Source: Roseateles saccharophilus
GTDB lineage: Bacteria > Pseudomonadota > Gammaproteobacteria > Burkholderiales > Burkholderiaceae_C
Length of the DNA: 44,966 nucleotides
Direction: 5' to 3'
NCBI RefSeq assembly: GCF_004342485.1
Contig: NZ_SMBU01000038.1
Span: 1-44,966 of the forward strand
The position numbers were made by a program, and so were the translations under genes. Below are positions 1-8,791 of the stretch, in pieces. The notes under the pieces were generated by a model. The model was given only the letters and a program-made list of their open reading frames with translations. It was not told where the DNA came from and ran no database searches. Position 1 is the stretch's first letter. Each line of letters starts with the position of its first letter.

Positions 1-186
1 GGCAAGCTGCAGACCATCAAGGCGCTGATCGTCAACATCCGCGCGGCCTTACAGCATGTGAAGGCAATTGCGGAGCAGTTGCCGCGGGTCGATCGATGGG
101 CCACGCTCGTGCGCTACATCTGCCAGCGCATCGCGCAGTCCATCGCCCCCTCGCCAGCGCTCAACGCGCTGCCAGCAACGGGGTAA
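1..186 (+). CDS. C-terminal fragment of an unrecognised protein (possibly a transposase)
   Basis: An open frame enters from the left edge and ends at TAA 184-186, giving the last 61 residues of a protein. The tail is helical, basic and Ile/Leu-rich (KALIVNIRAALQHVKAIAEQ, then RWATLVRYICQRIAQ). It has no motif I can name. It uses less GC-rich codons (tta, att, cga) than its neighbours, which together with the simple-sequence stretch just downstream makes a transposase tail or other acquired gene possible. That is a guess. The gene beyond it faces the opposite way, so the two are convergent. Confidence 0.5.
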   Translation, partial: GKLQTIKALIVNIRAALQHVKAIAEQLPRVDRWATLVRYICQRIAQSIAPSPALNALPATG

Positions 187-270
187 CTGCCGGTTCTAGG
201 GTCATTGCCCCCTAATATTTTTTGGGGGGGTAATACTACAGTCATCGCGTTAGCAGAAGCGCAACCTGGA
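187..270. other. Convergent intergenic region with a C-tract/G-tract hairpin
   Basis: About 84 bp separate two convergent stops. Near 208-231 the sequence reads five C, an A/T-only stretch of about 11 bases, then seven G. This can fold into a short hairpin. It is the only A/T-rich patch in the first kilobases. It could be a weak bidirectional terminator or the scar of a mobile element. No T-tract follows it on either strand. Confidence 0.35.
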
Positions 271-1191
271 TCAAACGGGCTCCACCGTCACCGCCACCCT
301 CAGCGTCGCCACGCCCCCGCCACGCAGCACACCGCGCAGCGGCGCCACGTCCGCATAGTCCCGCCCCCAGGCCAGCGTGACATGGTCCAGGCCCGCCGGC
401 ACCGCGTTGGTCGGGTCCAGGGCCAGCCAGCCCTGCTCGGGGCACCACAACTCGGCCCAGGCGTGCGACGCATCGGCGCCGACGAGCTTGGCCTGGCCCC
501 CGGTCGGGCGGGTCAGCAGATAGCCCGACACATAGCGTGCGGCCAGTCCCAGCGAGCGACAGGCGGCGATGAAGACATGGGCGAAGTCCTGGCAGACGCC
601 ACTGCGCTGGGCCAGCGCGTCGGCCGCGCGCGTCGCCACCGTCGTGCTGTGCGGCAGATAGCGCAGGTCGGCATGGATCTGCTGCATCAGTGCCAGCCCG
701 CCGGCGGCCAGCCTGCAGCCGGGCGGGAAGGCGCGGCGCGCGTAGGCGGCCAGGCTCTCGTCGGGCGCGGCATAGGTGGAGGCGAGCGCGAACTCGTCGG
801 CCTCCTGCAGCGCGCGGCCGGCACGGTAGCGCAGGCCACGCGCGACCGACTCCCAGCCCGGCCCGCGCGCCGGATCGGGCGCGGGGCGGTCCTGCAGTTC
901 GGCGGCGAAGCGGCTGTCGACGACCAACCGCTCGTGCACGCGCGCATGGCCAAAGCTCAGGTGGCGGTTGCCCCAGGGGTCGCGGTGCAGGTGGCGGGCC
1001 AGCTCGGCGGCGTCCAGCTCCAGACCCTCCACGCCCCAGCCGTCGGGCAGCGGGCTGATGCCGAGCTGCCAGCCGCCGACCTGCTGCCAGGGCGTGTCGC
1101 GCGGCGCCAGGCAGGCGGTGTGATGGGCCCACTCCACCGAGGCCTCGTAGGTGTACTCGGTGACGTGGTGGACCGCGAGCTTCACCGTCAT
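271..1191 (-). CDS. Transglutaminase-like cysteine peptidase family protein (short form)
   Basis: This 306-residue protein has the bacterial transglutaminase N-terminal beta domain (VKLAVHHVTEYTYEASVEWA) followed by the papain-like transglutaminase core. Visible catalytic residues are Cys about 200 (SGVCQDFAHVF), His about 243 (SHAWAELWCP) and Asp in LALDPTN about 259. The ATG at 1191 overlaps the TGA of the upstream ATP-grasp gene (ATGA). It has a purine-rich AGAGGG site 7 bases upstream. A GTG two codons earlier would sit on top of that site, so ATG is preferred. Enzymes of this family next to ATP-grasp and alpha-E genes are predicted to cut, transfer or crosslink amide bonds in a peptide-tagging pathway. 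The substrate is unknown. No signal peptide is visible, so it is probably cytoplasmic. Confidence 0.9.
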   Translation of the reverse strand: MTVKLAVHHVTEYTYEASVEWAHHTACLAPRDTPWQQVGGWQLGISPLPDGWGVEGLELDAAELARHLHRDPWGNRHLSFGHARVHERLVVDSRFAAELQDRPAPDPARGPGWESVARGLRYRAGRALQEADEFALASTYAAPDESLAAYARRAFPPGCRLAAGGLALMQQIHADLRYLPHSTTVATRAADALAQRSGVCQDFAHVFIAACRSLGLAARYVSGYLLTRPTGGQAKLVGADASHAWAELWCPEQGWLALDPTNAVPAGLDHVTLAWGRDYADVAPLRGVLRGGGVATLRVAVTVEPV

Positions 1192-3836
1192 TGCCACACC
1201 CTCTGCTCGGCGCCGATGACGTGGGCGAAATAGCGCTGGCTGATGAGGCTGGACAGCTCGCCGGCCTGGGCCGCCGCGCGCTGCAGATGCTCGACCAGCA
1301 CGGGGCCGGAGGCGGCCAGCTCGGCCAGCGGCCAGGCCTCGGGCACCGGCAGGCCGGCGGCGATGTCGGCGGCCCAGCCGGGGTCGTGGCGGGCCAGCTT
1401 GGCGAAGCGCTCGCGCATCGTGCGCGCGACCCAGCCGAGCGAGCGCGGGTTGTCGGTGTCGTGCACCAGCAGGTGCAGCAGCGGCGCGGCCTCGCGCCGC
1501 GCCTGGAACTGGGCGCGGTAGGTGATGGTGGAGTCGAACACGCCCAGCAACAGCCCGAAACCGTCTTCGGTCAGGGCCAGGCCCTGCGCGAAGGTCTCGG
1601 CCAGCACGTCGGCGTGGAAGGACAGGCGCTCGATCTGGCGGCCTATGGACAGCAGCCGCCAGCCGTTGTCGCGGGTCATGCGGTCGGTCTGGGCGCCGGT
1701 AATGGCGGCCAGGTGGGTGTCGGCGCGGGCCAGCACATTGAGCACATCGGTCAGCGGCGTCGTGCCGGCGCGGTCCAGCACGGCGCGCAGATGCTGCTCG
1801 AACTGGGCCGCCGTCTCGTGGATGAGCCGCCAGGCCTCGGGCGACAGGCGCTCGCGCAGCGCCTGGGCGCAGGACTGCAGCGCGCGCAGGTTCCAGCCGA
1901 CGCTGGTGACGCCGGAGCCGGGCAGCAGCGCCGTCAGTAGCGCGCGCTCGAAGCCGCGCGGGTCGTCCTCGGCCCGTGGCGCCTTAGGGCCGACGAGGCC
2001 GTGGCGGCGCGCCAGCGTGTCCAGCAGCGGCAGCATGGGCGGCGGCATGGCGCCACGCTGCACCATGACGCTGGCCTCGATGACGTGGCGGGCCAGCCGG
2101 GCGCTGTTCTCGGCGCGCTCGGTGTAGCGGCCCAGCCAGAACAGGTTCTCTGCGGCGCGGCTGGTCACGGTCCAGTGGCCCTGCGCGAGGTCGGCGGCCT
2201 GCAGCGGCTGGGCGAGCAGCGTCGTCGAGTCGACCTCGCCGTCGGTCATGACCCAGGTGTCGGCGCTCAGGGACCCGCGTTGGATGGACAGCCAGGCGTC
2301 GGCCAGCGGGTCGCGGCGCGGTGCGACGCGGGCCAGGCCGCCAGGCAACACCTTCCAGCCGCCGCTGCCGTCGGTCAGCGCGAACACGCGCAGCACGGCC
2401 ACGCGCGGCTCCAGCGCGCTGCGCACCCAGACGGGCTGCTTGGTCGGCTTCACGCGTGCCTGCAGCGTATAGGCCGTGGGGTCGGCATCGATGCGCCCGG
2501 CCAGCTCGCTCAGCGCCTCGTCGCCGAGTTCGGCGGCGACGATGGGGCTGAAACTGTGCGTCGTGCTGCTGGCGGCAAAGGTCGGCACGACGATGAACTC
2601 TGCCAGCCGCGGGCGCAGCGCAGCCCAGGCGCTCTCCTCGCCGCACCACCAGCTCTGGATGGCGGGCAGGCCGAGCTGCTCGCCGAGCAGGCTCTCGGCC
2701 ACGGCGGGCCAGAAGGCCGTGAGGCCGGGGCTCTCCAGCCAGCCGGCGCCCGGCGCATTGGCGATGACGACCTCGCCGGCCCGCGCCGCCTGCAGCAGGC
2801 CCGGCACGCCGAGGATGGAGTCCGGGCGCAGTTCCAGCGGGTCCAGCCAGGTGTCGTCGACGCGGCGCAGCAGCACGTGCACGCGCTCCAGGCCGGCCAG
2901 GGTCTTCAGGTAGACCTTGTCGGCGCGCACCGTCAGGTCGGCGCCCTCGACCAGCGTGATGCCGAGGTAGCGGGCCAGGAAGGCCTGCTCGAAATAGGTC
3001 TCGTTGCGCGGCCCCGGGGTCAGCAGCGCGACGCGGCTGCGCTCGCCGGCCGGCGAGAGTTTGATCAGCGACTGCATCAGGTCGCGGTAGCTCGCGGCCA
3101 GGCGCTGCACGGCCATCTGGCGGAAGGCCTCGGGGAACTGCTGGGCAATGATGAGCCGGTTCTCCAGCACATAGCCCAGGCCCGAGGCGGCCTGGGTGCG
3201 CTGGCCCACCACCCACCAGTGGCCGTCGGCGCAGCGTGTCAGGTCGAAGGCCAGCACATGCAGGTGGACGCCGCCGCTCGACTCGGCGCCATGCATGGCG
3301 CGCAGGTATTGCGGGTGCGCCAGCACCAGGGATGCCGGCAGCAGGCCCTGCTGCAGCAGGCGGCGCTCGCCGTAGGTGTCGGCCATCACCGCGTTCAGCA
3401 GGCGGGCGCGCTGGGCGATGCCGGCCTCGATGTGGTGCCACTCGCCGGGCTCGATCAGCATGGGCAGCAGCTCGAGCGGCCAGTGGCGGGCCAGCGGCGC
3501 GCTGGACTCGCCCTCCTCGCCCGGCAGCGGCGGGCCGTCGCTGTGCACGTTGTAGCTGGCGCCGTCCTCCAGCACGCGGCGCTGCACGCGCAGGGCCTTG
3601 GCCGACAGCTCCTGCCAGCCGGCCGCGCCGCCCGCGGCGAAGAAGCGCCGCCAGCGCTCCGCGAGGCCCCCCTGAGGCTCGCCGGGCTGGTTGACCTGGC
3701 CGGTCAGCTCGTAGAAGTGGCCATCCCGGCTGCGCAGCGCGGCCGACAGCGCGAGGGCCAGCGGGTCGGGCGTGAGCGCCTCGTCATCCGGCTCGTCGGG
3801 GAGCAGGCTCCACTGGCTGGGGTTGAGCTCGGGCAT
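1188..3836 (-). CDS. Circularly permuted ATP-grasp / alpha-E domain fusion protein
   Basis: This 882-residue protein fuses two families that are separate genes at 8.8-11.2 kb. The N-terminal two thirds match the circularly permuted type 2 ATP-grasp family (DUF404/DUF407). Recognisable pieces are YNVHSDG, the stretch around EPGEWHHIEAGIAQRARLLN, LVEGADLTVRADKVYLKTL and the late QARVKPTKQPVWV block. The last third, from about residue 560 (AENLFWLGRYTERAENSARL), is an alpha-E (DUF403) helical domain. ATP-grasp enzymes activate a carboxylate as acyl phosphate and join it to an amine. The alpha-E domain is a regular partner of unknown role. The stop overlaps the start of the transglutaminase gene by 4 bases, so the two are translationally coupled. 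No good ribosome-binding site precedes the ATG. A TTGACA-like hexamer lies 26-31 bases upstream without a matching -10. Confidence 0.9.
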   Translation of the reverse strand: MPELNPSQWSLLPDEPDDEALTPDPLALALSAALRSRDGHFYELTGQVNQPGEPQGGLAERWRRFFAAGGAAGWQELSAKALRVQRRVLEDGASYNVHSDGPPLPGEEGESSAPLARHWPLELLPMLIEPGEWHHIEAGIAQRARLLNAVMADTYGERRLLQQGLLPASLVLAHPQYLRAMHGAESSGGVHLHVLAFDLTRCADGHWWVVGQRTQAASGLGYVLENRLIIAQQFPEAFRQMAVQRLAASYRDLMQSLIKLSPAGERSRVALLTPGPRNETYFEQAFLARYLGITLVEGADLTVRADKVYLKTLAGLERVHVLLRRVDDTWLDPLELRPDSILGVPGLLQAARAGEVVIANAPGAGWLESPGLTAFWPAVAESLLGEQLGLPAIQSWWCGEESAWAALRPRLAEFIVVPTFAASSTTHSFSPIVAAELGDEALSELAGRIDADPTAYTLQARVKPTKQPVWVRSALEPRVAVLRVFALTDGSGGWKVLPGGLARVAPRRDPLADAWLSIQRGSLSADTWVMTDGEVDSTTLLAQPLQAADLAQGHWTVTSRAAENLFWLGRYTERAENSARLARHVIEASVMVQRGAMPPPMLPLLDTLARRHGLVGPKAPRAEDDPRGFERALLTALLPGSGVTSVGWNLRALQSCAQALRERLSPEAWRLIHETAAQFEQHLRAVLDRAGTTPLTDVLNVLARADTHLAAITGAQTDRMTRDNGWRLLSIGRQIERLSFHADVLAETFAQGLALTEDGFGLLLGVFDSTITYRAQFQARREAAPLLHLLVHDTDNPRSLGWVARTMRERFAKLARHDPGWAADIAAGLPVPEAWPLAELAASGPVLVEHLQRAAAQAGELSSLISQRYFAHVIGAEQRVWQ

Positions 3837-3907
3837 GGGCGGGTCTGGGGTGGAAAGGCATTGTCAAGCAATGTCCGCGCCGCCCGCGCGCGCCCCTTGC
3901 TCCGCCA

Positions 3908-4762
3908 TCACCCGCCCAGGAAGCGCCGCAGCACGCGCTCGGCCGCCGCCGGGTCGTCGCGCCAGGCGCCATGGCCGACGCCGGCAAAGCACTCCAAGCC
4001 CGCGCGCCACTGCGGCGGCAGCGCCGCGACGATCTCCTCGGCGTCCTCGGGCGGCGTGACCGGGTCTTCCTCGCCGGCCATTACGAGCACCGGGCATTGC
4101 ACATTCGCGAGGCCGGGCCGCAGGTCCATGCCGGGCAGTTCGCCGCGCGTGTGCTCGAACAGGATCTCGGGCCTGAAGATCATCCAGCCGCCGGCGTCGG
4201 GGTTCCTGGGCCGGGTGTTGTAGAGGTCGCGGCAATGGGTCTCGTAGGCGGCCCAGGTAGCCGGTCCGGGCTGCTGCCAGAAGTCGCGCGTGGCCTGTGC
4301 CGCCGCCGGTCCACCCAGGCGCCCGAAGCGCTCGATCTTGCGCGCCAGGCCGAAGTGGTGCGAGGTGCTGGACAGCACGACCTTGGCCGGATGCGCCGGA
4401 TGCCGCGCCAGATAGCGCTGCGCGACGAAGCCGCCGAAGCTCTGGCCGAGCACGATGGGCTTGACGATGCCGAGTGCGTCGCACAGGCGCACGACGTCGT
4501 CGGCAAACATGTCCAGCCGCATCTCGCCCAGCGGCCGCGGGCTGCTGCGGCCGTGACCGCGCTGGTCGAAGTAGACGATCTGGCAGAGGTCGGCGAAGCG
4601 GCTGAAGAAAGGCCGGAAGCCCGTGTGGTCGAAGCCGGGGCCACCGTGGATCAGGACCAGCGTCGGCTTCTCGCGCAGGCTGCGGCCATCGGGCACCAGG
4701 CCCAGGCCCAGGCCCTCGATGTCGACGAAGAGGCGGACGCCGGCTTGGATTTCGATGTGCAT
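3908..4762 (-). CDS. Alpha/beta hydrolase, proline iminopeptidase-like (S33 family)
   Basis: This 284-residue alpha/beta hydrolase has the HGGPG oxyanion motif near residue 39 (LVLIHGGPGFDHTGFRPFF), YFDQRGHGRS, the nucleophile elbow GQSFGG (Ser about 108), an acid in AGEEDPVTPPED and the catalytic His in GVGHGAW near the C-terminus. HGGPG plus DQRGHGRS is typical of prolyl aminopeptidases and their hydrolase relatives. The exact substrate cannot be read. No signal peptide is seen. It starts 11 bases after the toxin stop on the same strand and ends 71 bases before the ATP-grasp/alpha-E fusion, so it may be co-transcribed with either. An aminopeptidase-like enzyme inside a predicted peptide-ligation locus fits, but the link is inference. 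Confidence 0.87.
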   Translation of the reverse strand: MHIEIQAGVRLFVDIEGLGLGLVPDGRSLREKPTLVLIHGGPGFDHTGFRPFFSRFADLCQIVYFDQRGHGRSSPRPLGEMRLDMFADDVVRLCDALGIVKPIVLGQSFGGFVAQRYLARHPAHPAKVVLSSTSHHFGLARKIERFGRLGGPAAAQATRDFWQQPGPATWAAYETHCRDLYNTRPRNPDAGGWMIFRPEILFEHTRGELPGMDLRPGLANVQCPVLVMAGEEDPVTPPEDAEEIVAALPPQWRAGLECFAGVGHGAWRDDPAAAERVLRRFLGG

Positions 4763-4773
4763 CGCGCTTCGCT

Positions 4774-5058
4774 CTAACGAGATTCGCGCTGGTGACGAAT
4801 CGCCACCACCACGGCGAGGTCAGCGCGCTGAAGATAGCGATAGCGGACGACGTAGCCACGGGCCGCGCGGCCGATCACCAATTCACGCGTGCCGGTGCTG
4901 GCACGGCGGCCGATTTCGGGGGCGTGGCGCAAGACAAGAATGCCGGCAAGCAACTCATCCTTGCGCTCAAGCGCGTGATCGGCATCGTGCGTCATCAGGA
5001 AGTCGGTGATGCGATCCAGATCCCGCAGCGCGCCGCGCTCGAATTCGATGCTGGTCAT
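4774..5058 (-). CDS. ParE/RelE-type toxin
   Basis: This 94-residue protein has the RelE/ParE fold pattern: an N-terminal FERGALRDLDRITDFL helix, a middle APEIGRRASTGTRELVIG strand region and the C-terminal GYVVRYRYLQRADLAVVVAIRHQRE strands. Family members are either ribosome-dependent mRNA nucleases (RelE) or gyrase inhibitors (ParE). The arrangement behind a ribbon-helix-helix antitoxin and the RELVIG/YVVRYRY motifs favour the ParE side. The start ATG overlaps the antitoxin stop (ATGA), the usual coupling for such pairs. Confidence 0.88.
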   Translation of the reverse strand: MTSIEFERGALRDLDRITDFLMTHDADHALERKDELLAGILVLRHAPEIGRRASTGTRELVIGRAARGYVVRYRYLQRADLAVVVAIRHQRESR

Positions 5059-5339
5059 TCGAGGATCTTGCGAGGCTTGGGTCGCACGGCGGGCTTGCCA
5101 GCCACCTTGGCGTCCAGATAGGTCTTGACCTCGTCAAAGGGGATGGCCTCGCCCGTCTTCAAAAACTCCGCCCAGCGCTCCTCGCAGATGCGGTCCATCT
5201 CGGCGTCGAACTCCGCCTGCTCGACCGACTCGGCGATGGCGTCGCGAATGAAGGCGTGAGACGTCTTGCCAGCCCGCGCCGCGGCCTCGCTGACGCGGGC
5301 CTTCATGTCGTCCTCAAGGCGGATGGTGGTCGTCGACAT
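5055..5339 (-). CDS. Ribbon-helix-helix antitoxin (CopG/ParD type)
   Basis: This 94-residue protein opens with a typical ribbon-helix-helix DNA-binding segment (TTTIRLEDDMKARVSEAAAR, then AGKTSHAFIRDAIAESVEQ). An acidic toxin-binding C-terminal half follows (FDAEMDRICEERWAEFLKTG and beyond). It sits directly upstream of the ParE-like toxin and overlaps it by 4 bases. An AGGAG site lies 8 bases before the ATG. The promoter region carries three copies of a GTAGC-type half site, as expected for autoregulation by the antitoxin or the complex. The tail (KPAVRPKPRKILE) is basic and probably disordered. Confidence 0.9.
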   Translation of the reverse strand: MSTTTIRLEDDMKARVSEAAARAGKTSHAFIRDAIAESVEQAEFDAEMDRICEERWAEFLKTGEAIPFDEVKTYLDAKVAGKPAVRPKPRKILE

Positions 5340-5340
5340 G

Positions 5341-5377
5341 GCGCTACTCCTGCAGATGAGTAGCGCAATTGTGCTAC
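5341..5377. promoter_or_regulatory. Predicted operator of the toxin-antitoxin pair
   Basis: Three related half sites are visible: GCGCTAC (5341-5347), GTAGCGC (5360-5366) and GTGCTAC (5371-5377). The first two form a perfect 7-bp inverted repeat. The last two form a near-perfect 18-bp palindrome centred on AATT (5360-5377). The array lies immediately before the antitoxin start and abuts the stop codon of the upstream transglutaminase gene. Ribbon-helix-helix antitoxins normally bind such short repeated sites. Binding here is inferred from layout only. Confidence 0.65.
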
Positions 5378-5378
5378 A

Positions 5379-8300
5379 TCACCCCACCTTGCGCAGATCC
5401 AGCGTGAACGGGAACTCCAGGCTGCGCCGCGGTTCGCCCACCTCGACCTTGCCGGGCGTGTGGCCGTGGGCCGAGAAGCGCGCCAGGCGCCGGCTCTCGG
5501 CCTCGTAGGCGTTGACCGGCAGCGTCGCGTAGTTGCGCCCGCCCGGGTGGGCAACGAAGTAGCGGCAGCCCCCCAGGGACTTCTGCTGCCAGGTGTCGAC
5601 CAGGTCCAGCGTCAGCGGCGCATGGATGGGGATGGTCGGGTGCAGGGCCGAGGGCGGCAGCCAGGCGCGGTAGCGCACGCCGCAGACGAACTCGCCGACG
5701 CGGCCGGTGGGCTGAAGCGGCAGCGGCTGGCCGTTGACGGTGATGCGGTGGCGCGGGTCGACGAGGCCGCTGACGTGCACCTCCAGCCGCTCCAGCGACG
5801 CGTCCACATAGCGCACCGTGCCGCCGGCCGAGCCTTCCTCGCCCATCACATGCCAGGGCTCCAGCGCGCCGCGCAGCGTCAGGTGCACGCCGCGCGCGGC
5901 GAACTCGCCGTACTTGGGGAAGCGGAACTCGAAATGCGGCGCGAACCAGGCGGCGTCGAGCGCGTAGCCGGCCTCGGCCATGTCGAGCATGACGTCGGCG
6001 AAGTCCTCGCGCACGAAATGGGGCAGCAACCAGCGGTCGTGCAGCTCGGTGCCCCAGCGCACCAGCGGCGCGCGGTAGGGCTTGTTCCAGAAGCGCGCCA
6101 CCAGCGCACGCAGCAGCAGCTGTTGCACGATGCTCATGCGCGCATGCGGCGGCATCTCGAAGGCACGCAGCTCCAGCAGGCCCAGCCGCCCGGTGGCCGA
6201 GTCCGGCGAGTAGAGCTTGTCGATGCAGAACTCGCTGCGGTGGGTGTTGCCGGTCACGTCCACCAGCACATTGCGCAGCGTGCGGTCGATCAGCCAGGGC
6301 GGCACGCTGTCGCCGCGCTCTTCGGCGAGCTTGTGGATCTCGGCCAGCGCGATCTCCAGCTCGCGCAGCTGGTCGTTGCGGGCCTCGTCCACGCGCGGCG
6401 CCTGGCTGGTGGGGCCGATGAAGAGGCCGCTGAACAGATAGCTCAGGCTGGGGTGGTTGTGCCAGTAGGCCAGCAGCGAGGCCAGCAGCGCGGGCCGGCG
6501 CAGGAAGGGCGAATCCGCCGGCGTGGCGCCGCCCAGCACGAAGTGGTTGCCGCCGCCGGTGCCGCCGTGGCGGCCGTCGATCATGAACTTCTCGCTGGAC
6601 AGGCGCGACAGGCGCGCGGCCTCGTAGAGGAACTCGGTGTGCGCCACCAGCTCGCCCCAGTTGTGGGCCGGATGGATGTTGACCTCGATGACGCCGGGGT
6701 CGGGCGTGACCTGCAGCAGCTTCAGGCGCGGGTCGCGCGGCGGCGGGTAGCCCTCCAGCACGACATGGAAGCCGGTGTCCTCGCAGGCGGCCTCCACCGC
6801 CGCCAGCAGCTCGAGATAGTGCTCGACCTTCTCCAGCGGCGGCATGAAGACATAGAGCACGCCGCTGGCCTGGCCCTTGGCCTCGGCCGCGGGGCCGTTG
6901 GCACGGCGCGGGTCGCGGGCCTCGACACACAGCGCGGTGCGCGTGATGCCGCCGGCGCTCTGGAAGCGGGCCGGCCCGGCGCCCTCGCCCGCAGCCGCGC
7001 CGCCGCCGCGCCGCAGCCCCGGCGTCGGCCCGCCGGACGTGACGCCCAGCGCCTGCGCCCGCAGCGTGGCCGGCGCGGGCAGCATGCCACGCGGCGCGAA
7101 CGGGTCCTGCTCGATCAGATAGGGGTAGTCGCCCTTGCTGACCCAGGGCAGGGCATCGAGAGGCAGGCGCCAACCCATCGGTGAGTCACCGGGGTGCAGG
7201 TAGAGGCGCTCGTCGCGCAGGAACCAGGGCCCCGTCTGCCAGCGCTGGCCACCGAGCGGTGGTGCCTCCTCGTCGCGGCGCAGCGGCAGCACATAGCCGA
7301 CGACGTGGGACAGGCCCTGCTCGAACACCCGGCGCAGGCGCGCGCGTTCCATCTCGTCGTCCAGCCGTGAATCGAAGGGATCGACATTGACCGGCAGGCG
7401 GCGCTCGCGCCACAGGTAGTAGAAGGTGTCCTCATAGCCTGGCTGCACATGGATGTCGGCCAGGCCCAGGCGGCGCGTCAGCGCGGCCATGAAGGTCCTG
7501 GCATGTGCGCTGGTGTAGGCGTGGCCCTCGCGCTCGTCGGCGAACCAGTCGGGGTTGCGCCAGCAGGGCTGGCCGTCGGCGCGCCAGTAGATGGACAGGG
7601 CCCAGCGCGGCAGCTGCTCGCCCGGATACCACTTGCCCTGGCCGAAGTGCAGGAAGCCGCCCTGGCCGTATTCGTCGCGCAGCCGGTGCGTGAGCTGCTG
7701 CGCGTAGAGCCGCTTGGTGGGGCCGAGGGCATCGGTGTTCCACTCGGCCGCGTCGCGGTCGTCGATGGACACGAAGGTGGGCTCGCCGCCCATCGTCAGT
7801 CGCACGTCGCCGGCGGCCAGCTCGCGGTCCACCTGCTCGCCCAACTTCAGCACCTCGGCCCATTGCGCCTCGGAGTAGGGCTTGGTCACGCGCGGCGACT
7901 CGTAGATGCGCGTGACGCTCATTTCGTGGCCGAACTCGACCTCGCTCTTGTCGACACCGCCGCTGATGGGCGCGGCGCTGCCGGGCGTGGGCGTGGCGGC
8001 CAGCGGGACATGGCCTTCGCCGGCGAGCAGGCCCGAGGTCGGGTCCAGGCCGATCCAGCCGGCGCCGGGCAGGTAGACCTCGCACCAGGCATGCAGATCG
8101 GTGAAGTCGACCTCGGTGCCGCTGGGGCCGTCCAGCGCCTTCTCGTCGGGCGTCAGCTGGATCAGATAGCCCGACACGAAGCGCGCCGCCAGGCCCAGGT
8201 GGCGCAGCAGCTCGACCAACAGCCAGCCCGAGTCGCGGCAGGAGCCCGAGGCCTTCTGCAGCGTCTCCTCGGGCGTCTGCACACCGGGTTCCAGGCGGAT

Positions 8301-8777
8301 CAGATAGGAGACGCTCTGCTGCACGCGCTGGTTCAGCTCGACCAGGAAGTCGATGGTCGGGCGCTCGGTGCGCGGGATGTCCTTCAGGTAGGCAGCCAGC
8401 AGCGGCGTGGCGGCCTGTGCCTGCAGATAGGGCGCCAGCTCGATCTGCTGAGCCTCGTCGTAGGCGAACGGGAAGCGTTGCGCGTGCGGCTCGAGGAAGA
8501 AGTCGAAGGGGTTGTAGACCGCCATCTCGGCGACCAGGTCCACCGTGACGGTGAACTCGGTCGTCCTCTCCGGGAACACCAGCCGCGCCAGGTAGTTCGC
8601 GAACGGGTCCTGCTGCCAGTTGACGAAGTGGTTGGCTGGCTCGATGCGCAGCGAGTAGCCGAGGATGGGCGTGCGGCAGTGCGGCGCGGGGCGCAGGCGC
8701 ACGACCTGGGGGCCGAGGGCGACCGGGCGGTCGTATTTGTAGCGGGTGACGTGCTTGAGGGCGACGTGGATGCTCAT
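5379..8777 (-). CDS. Transglutaminase-like / DUF2126 giant protein
   Basis: This 1132-residue protein starts at MSIHVALKHVTRYKYDRPV. The first 290 residues are a transglutaminase module: an N-terminal beta domain, then Cys about 180 (GSCRDSGWLLVELL), His about 229 (DLHAWCEVYLPGAGW) and GLDPTSGL. The remaining 800 residues are the DUF2126 region that regularly accompanies this module (LTMGGEPTFVSIDDRDAAEW, HTEFLYEAARLSRLSSEKFM, DGRHGGTGGGNHFVLGG). The open frame runs about 550 bases further upstream, but that part is the shadow of the alpha-E gene. The ATG at 8777 follows an AAGGG site and matches the family start. It is the third gene of a tight minus-strand run (ATP-grasp, alpha-E, this gene, with gaps of about 14 bases). 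The reaction is unknown. The catalytic triad predicts amide-bond cleavage or transfer. Confidence 0.92.
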   Translation of the reverse strand: MSIHVALKHVTRYKYDRPVALGPQVVRLRPAPHCRTPILGYSLRIEPANHFVNWQQDPFANYLARLVFPERTTEFTVTVDLVAEMAVYNPFDFFLEPHAQRFPFAYDEAQQIELAPYLQAQAATPLLAAYLKDIPRTERPTIDFLVELNQRVQQSVSYLIRLEPGVQTPEETLQKASGSCRDSGWLLVELLRHLGLAARFVSGYLIQLTPDEKALDGPSGTEVDFTDLHAWCEVYLPGAGWIGLDPTSGLLAGEGHVPLAATPTPGSAAPISGGVDKSEVEFGHEMSVTRIYESPRVTKPYSEAQWAEVLKLGEQVDRELAAGDVRLTMGGEPTFVSIDDRDAAEWNTDALGPTKRLYAQQLTHRLRDEYGQGGFLHFGQGKWYPGEQLPRWALSIYWRADGQPCWRNPDWFADEREGHAYTSAHARTFMAALTRRLGLADIHVQPGYEDTFYYLWRERRLPVNVDPFDSRLDDEMERARLRRVFEQGLSHVVGYVLPLRRDEEAPPLGGQRWQTGPWFLRDERLYLHPGDSPMGWRLPLDALPWVSKGDYPYLIEQDPFAPRGMLPAPATLRAQALGVTSGGPTPGLRRGGGAAAGEGAGPARFQSAGGITRTALCVEARDPRRANGPAAEAKGQASGVLYVFMPPLEKVEHYLELLAAVEAACEDTGFHVVLEGYPPPRDPRLKLLQVTPDPGVIEVNIHPAHNWGELVAHTEFLYEAARLSRLSSEKFMIDGRHGGTGGGNHFVLGGATPADSPFLRRPALLASLLAYWHNHPSLSYLFSGLFIGPTSQAPRVDEARNDQLRELEIALAEIHKLAEERGDSVPPWLIDRTLRNVLVDVTGNTHRSEFCIDKLYSPDSATGRLGLLELRAFEMPPHARMSIVQQLLLRALVARFWNKPYRAPLVRWGTELHDRWLLPHFVREDFADVMLDMAEAGYALDAAWFAPHFEFRFPKYGEFAARGVHLTLRGALEPWHVMGEEGSAGGTVRYVDASLERLEVHVSGLVDPRHRITVNGQPLPLQPTGRVGEFVCGVRYRAWLPPSALHPTIPIHAPLTLDLVDTWQQKSLGGCRYFVAHPGGRNYATLPVNAYEAESRRLARFSAHGHTPGKVEVGEPRRSLEFPFTLDLRKVG

Positions 8778-8791
8778 GCTTGGCCCTTGGC

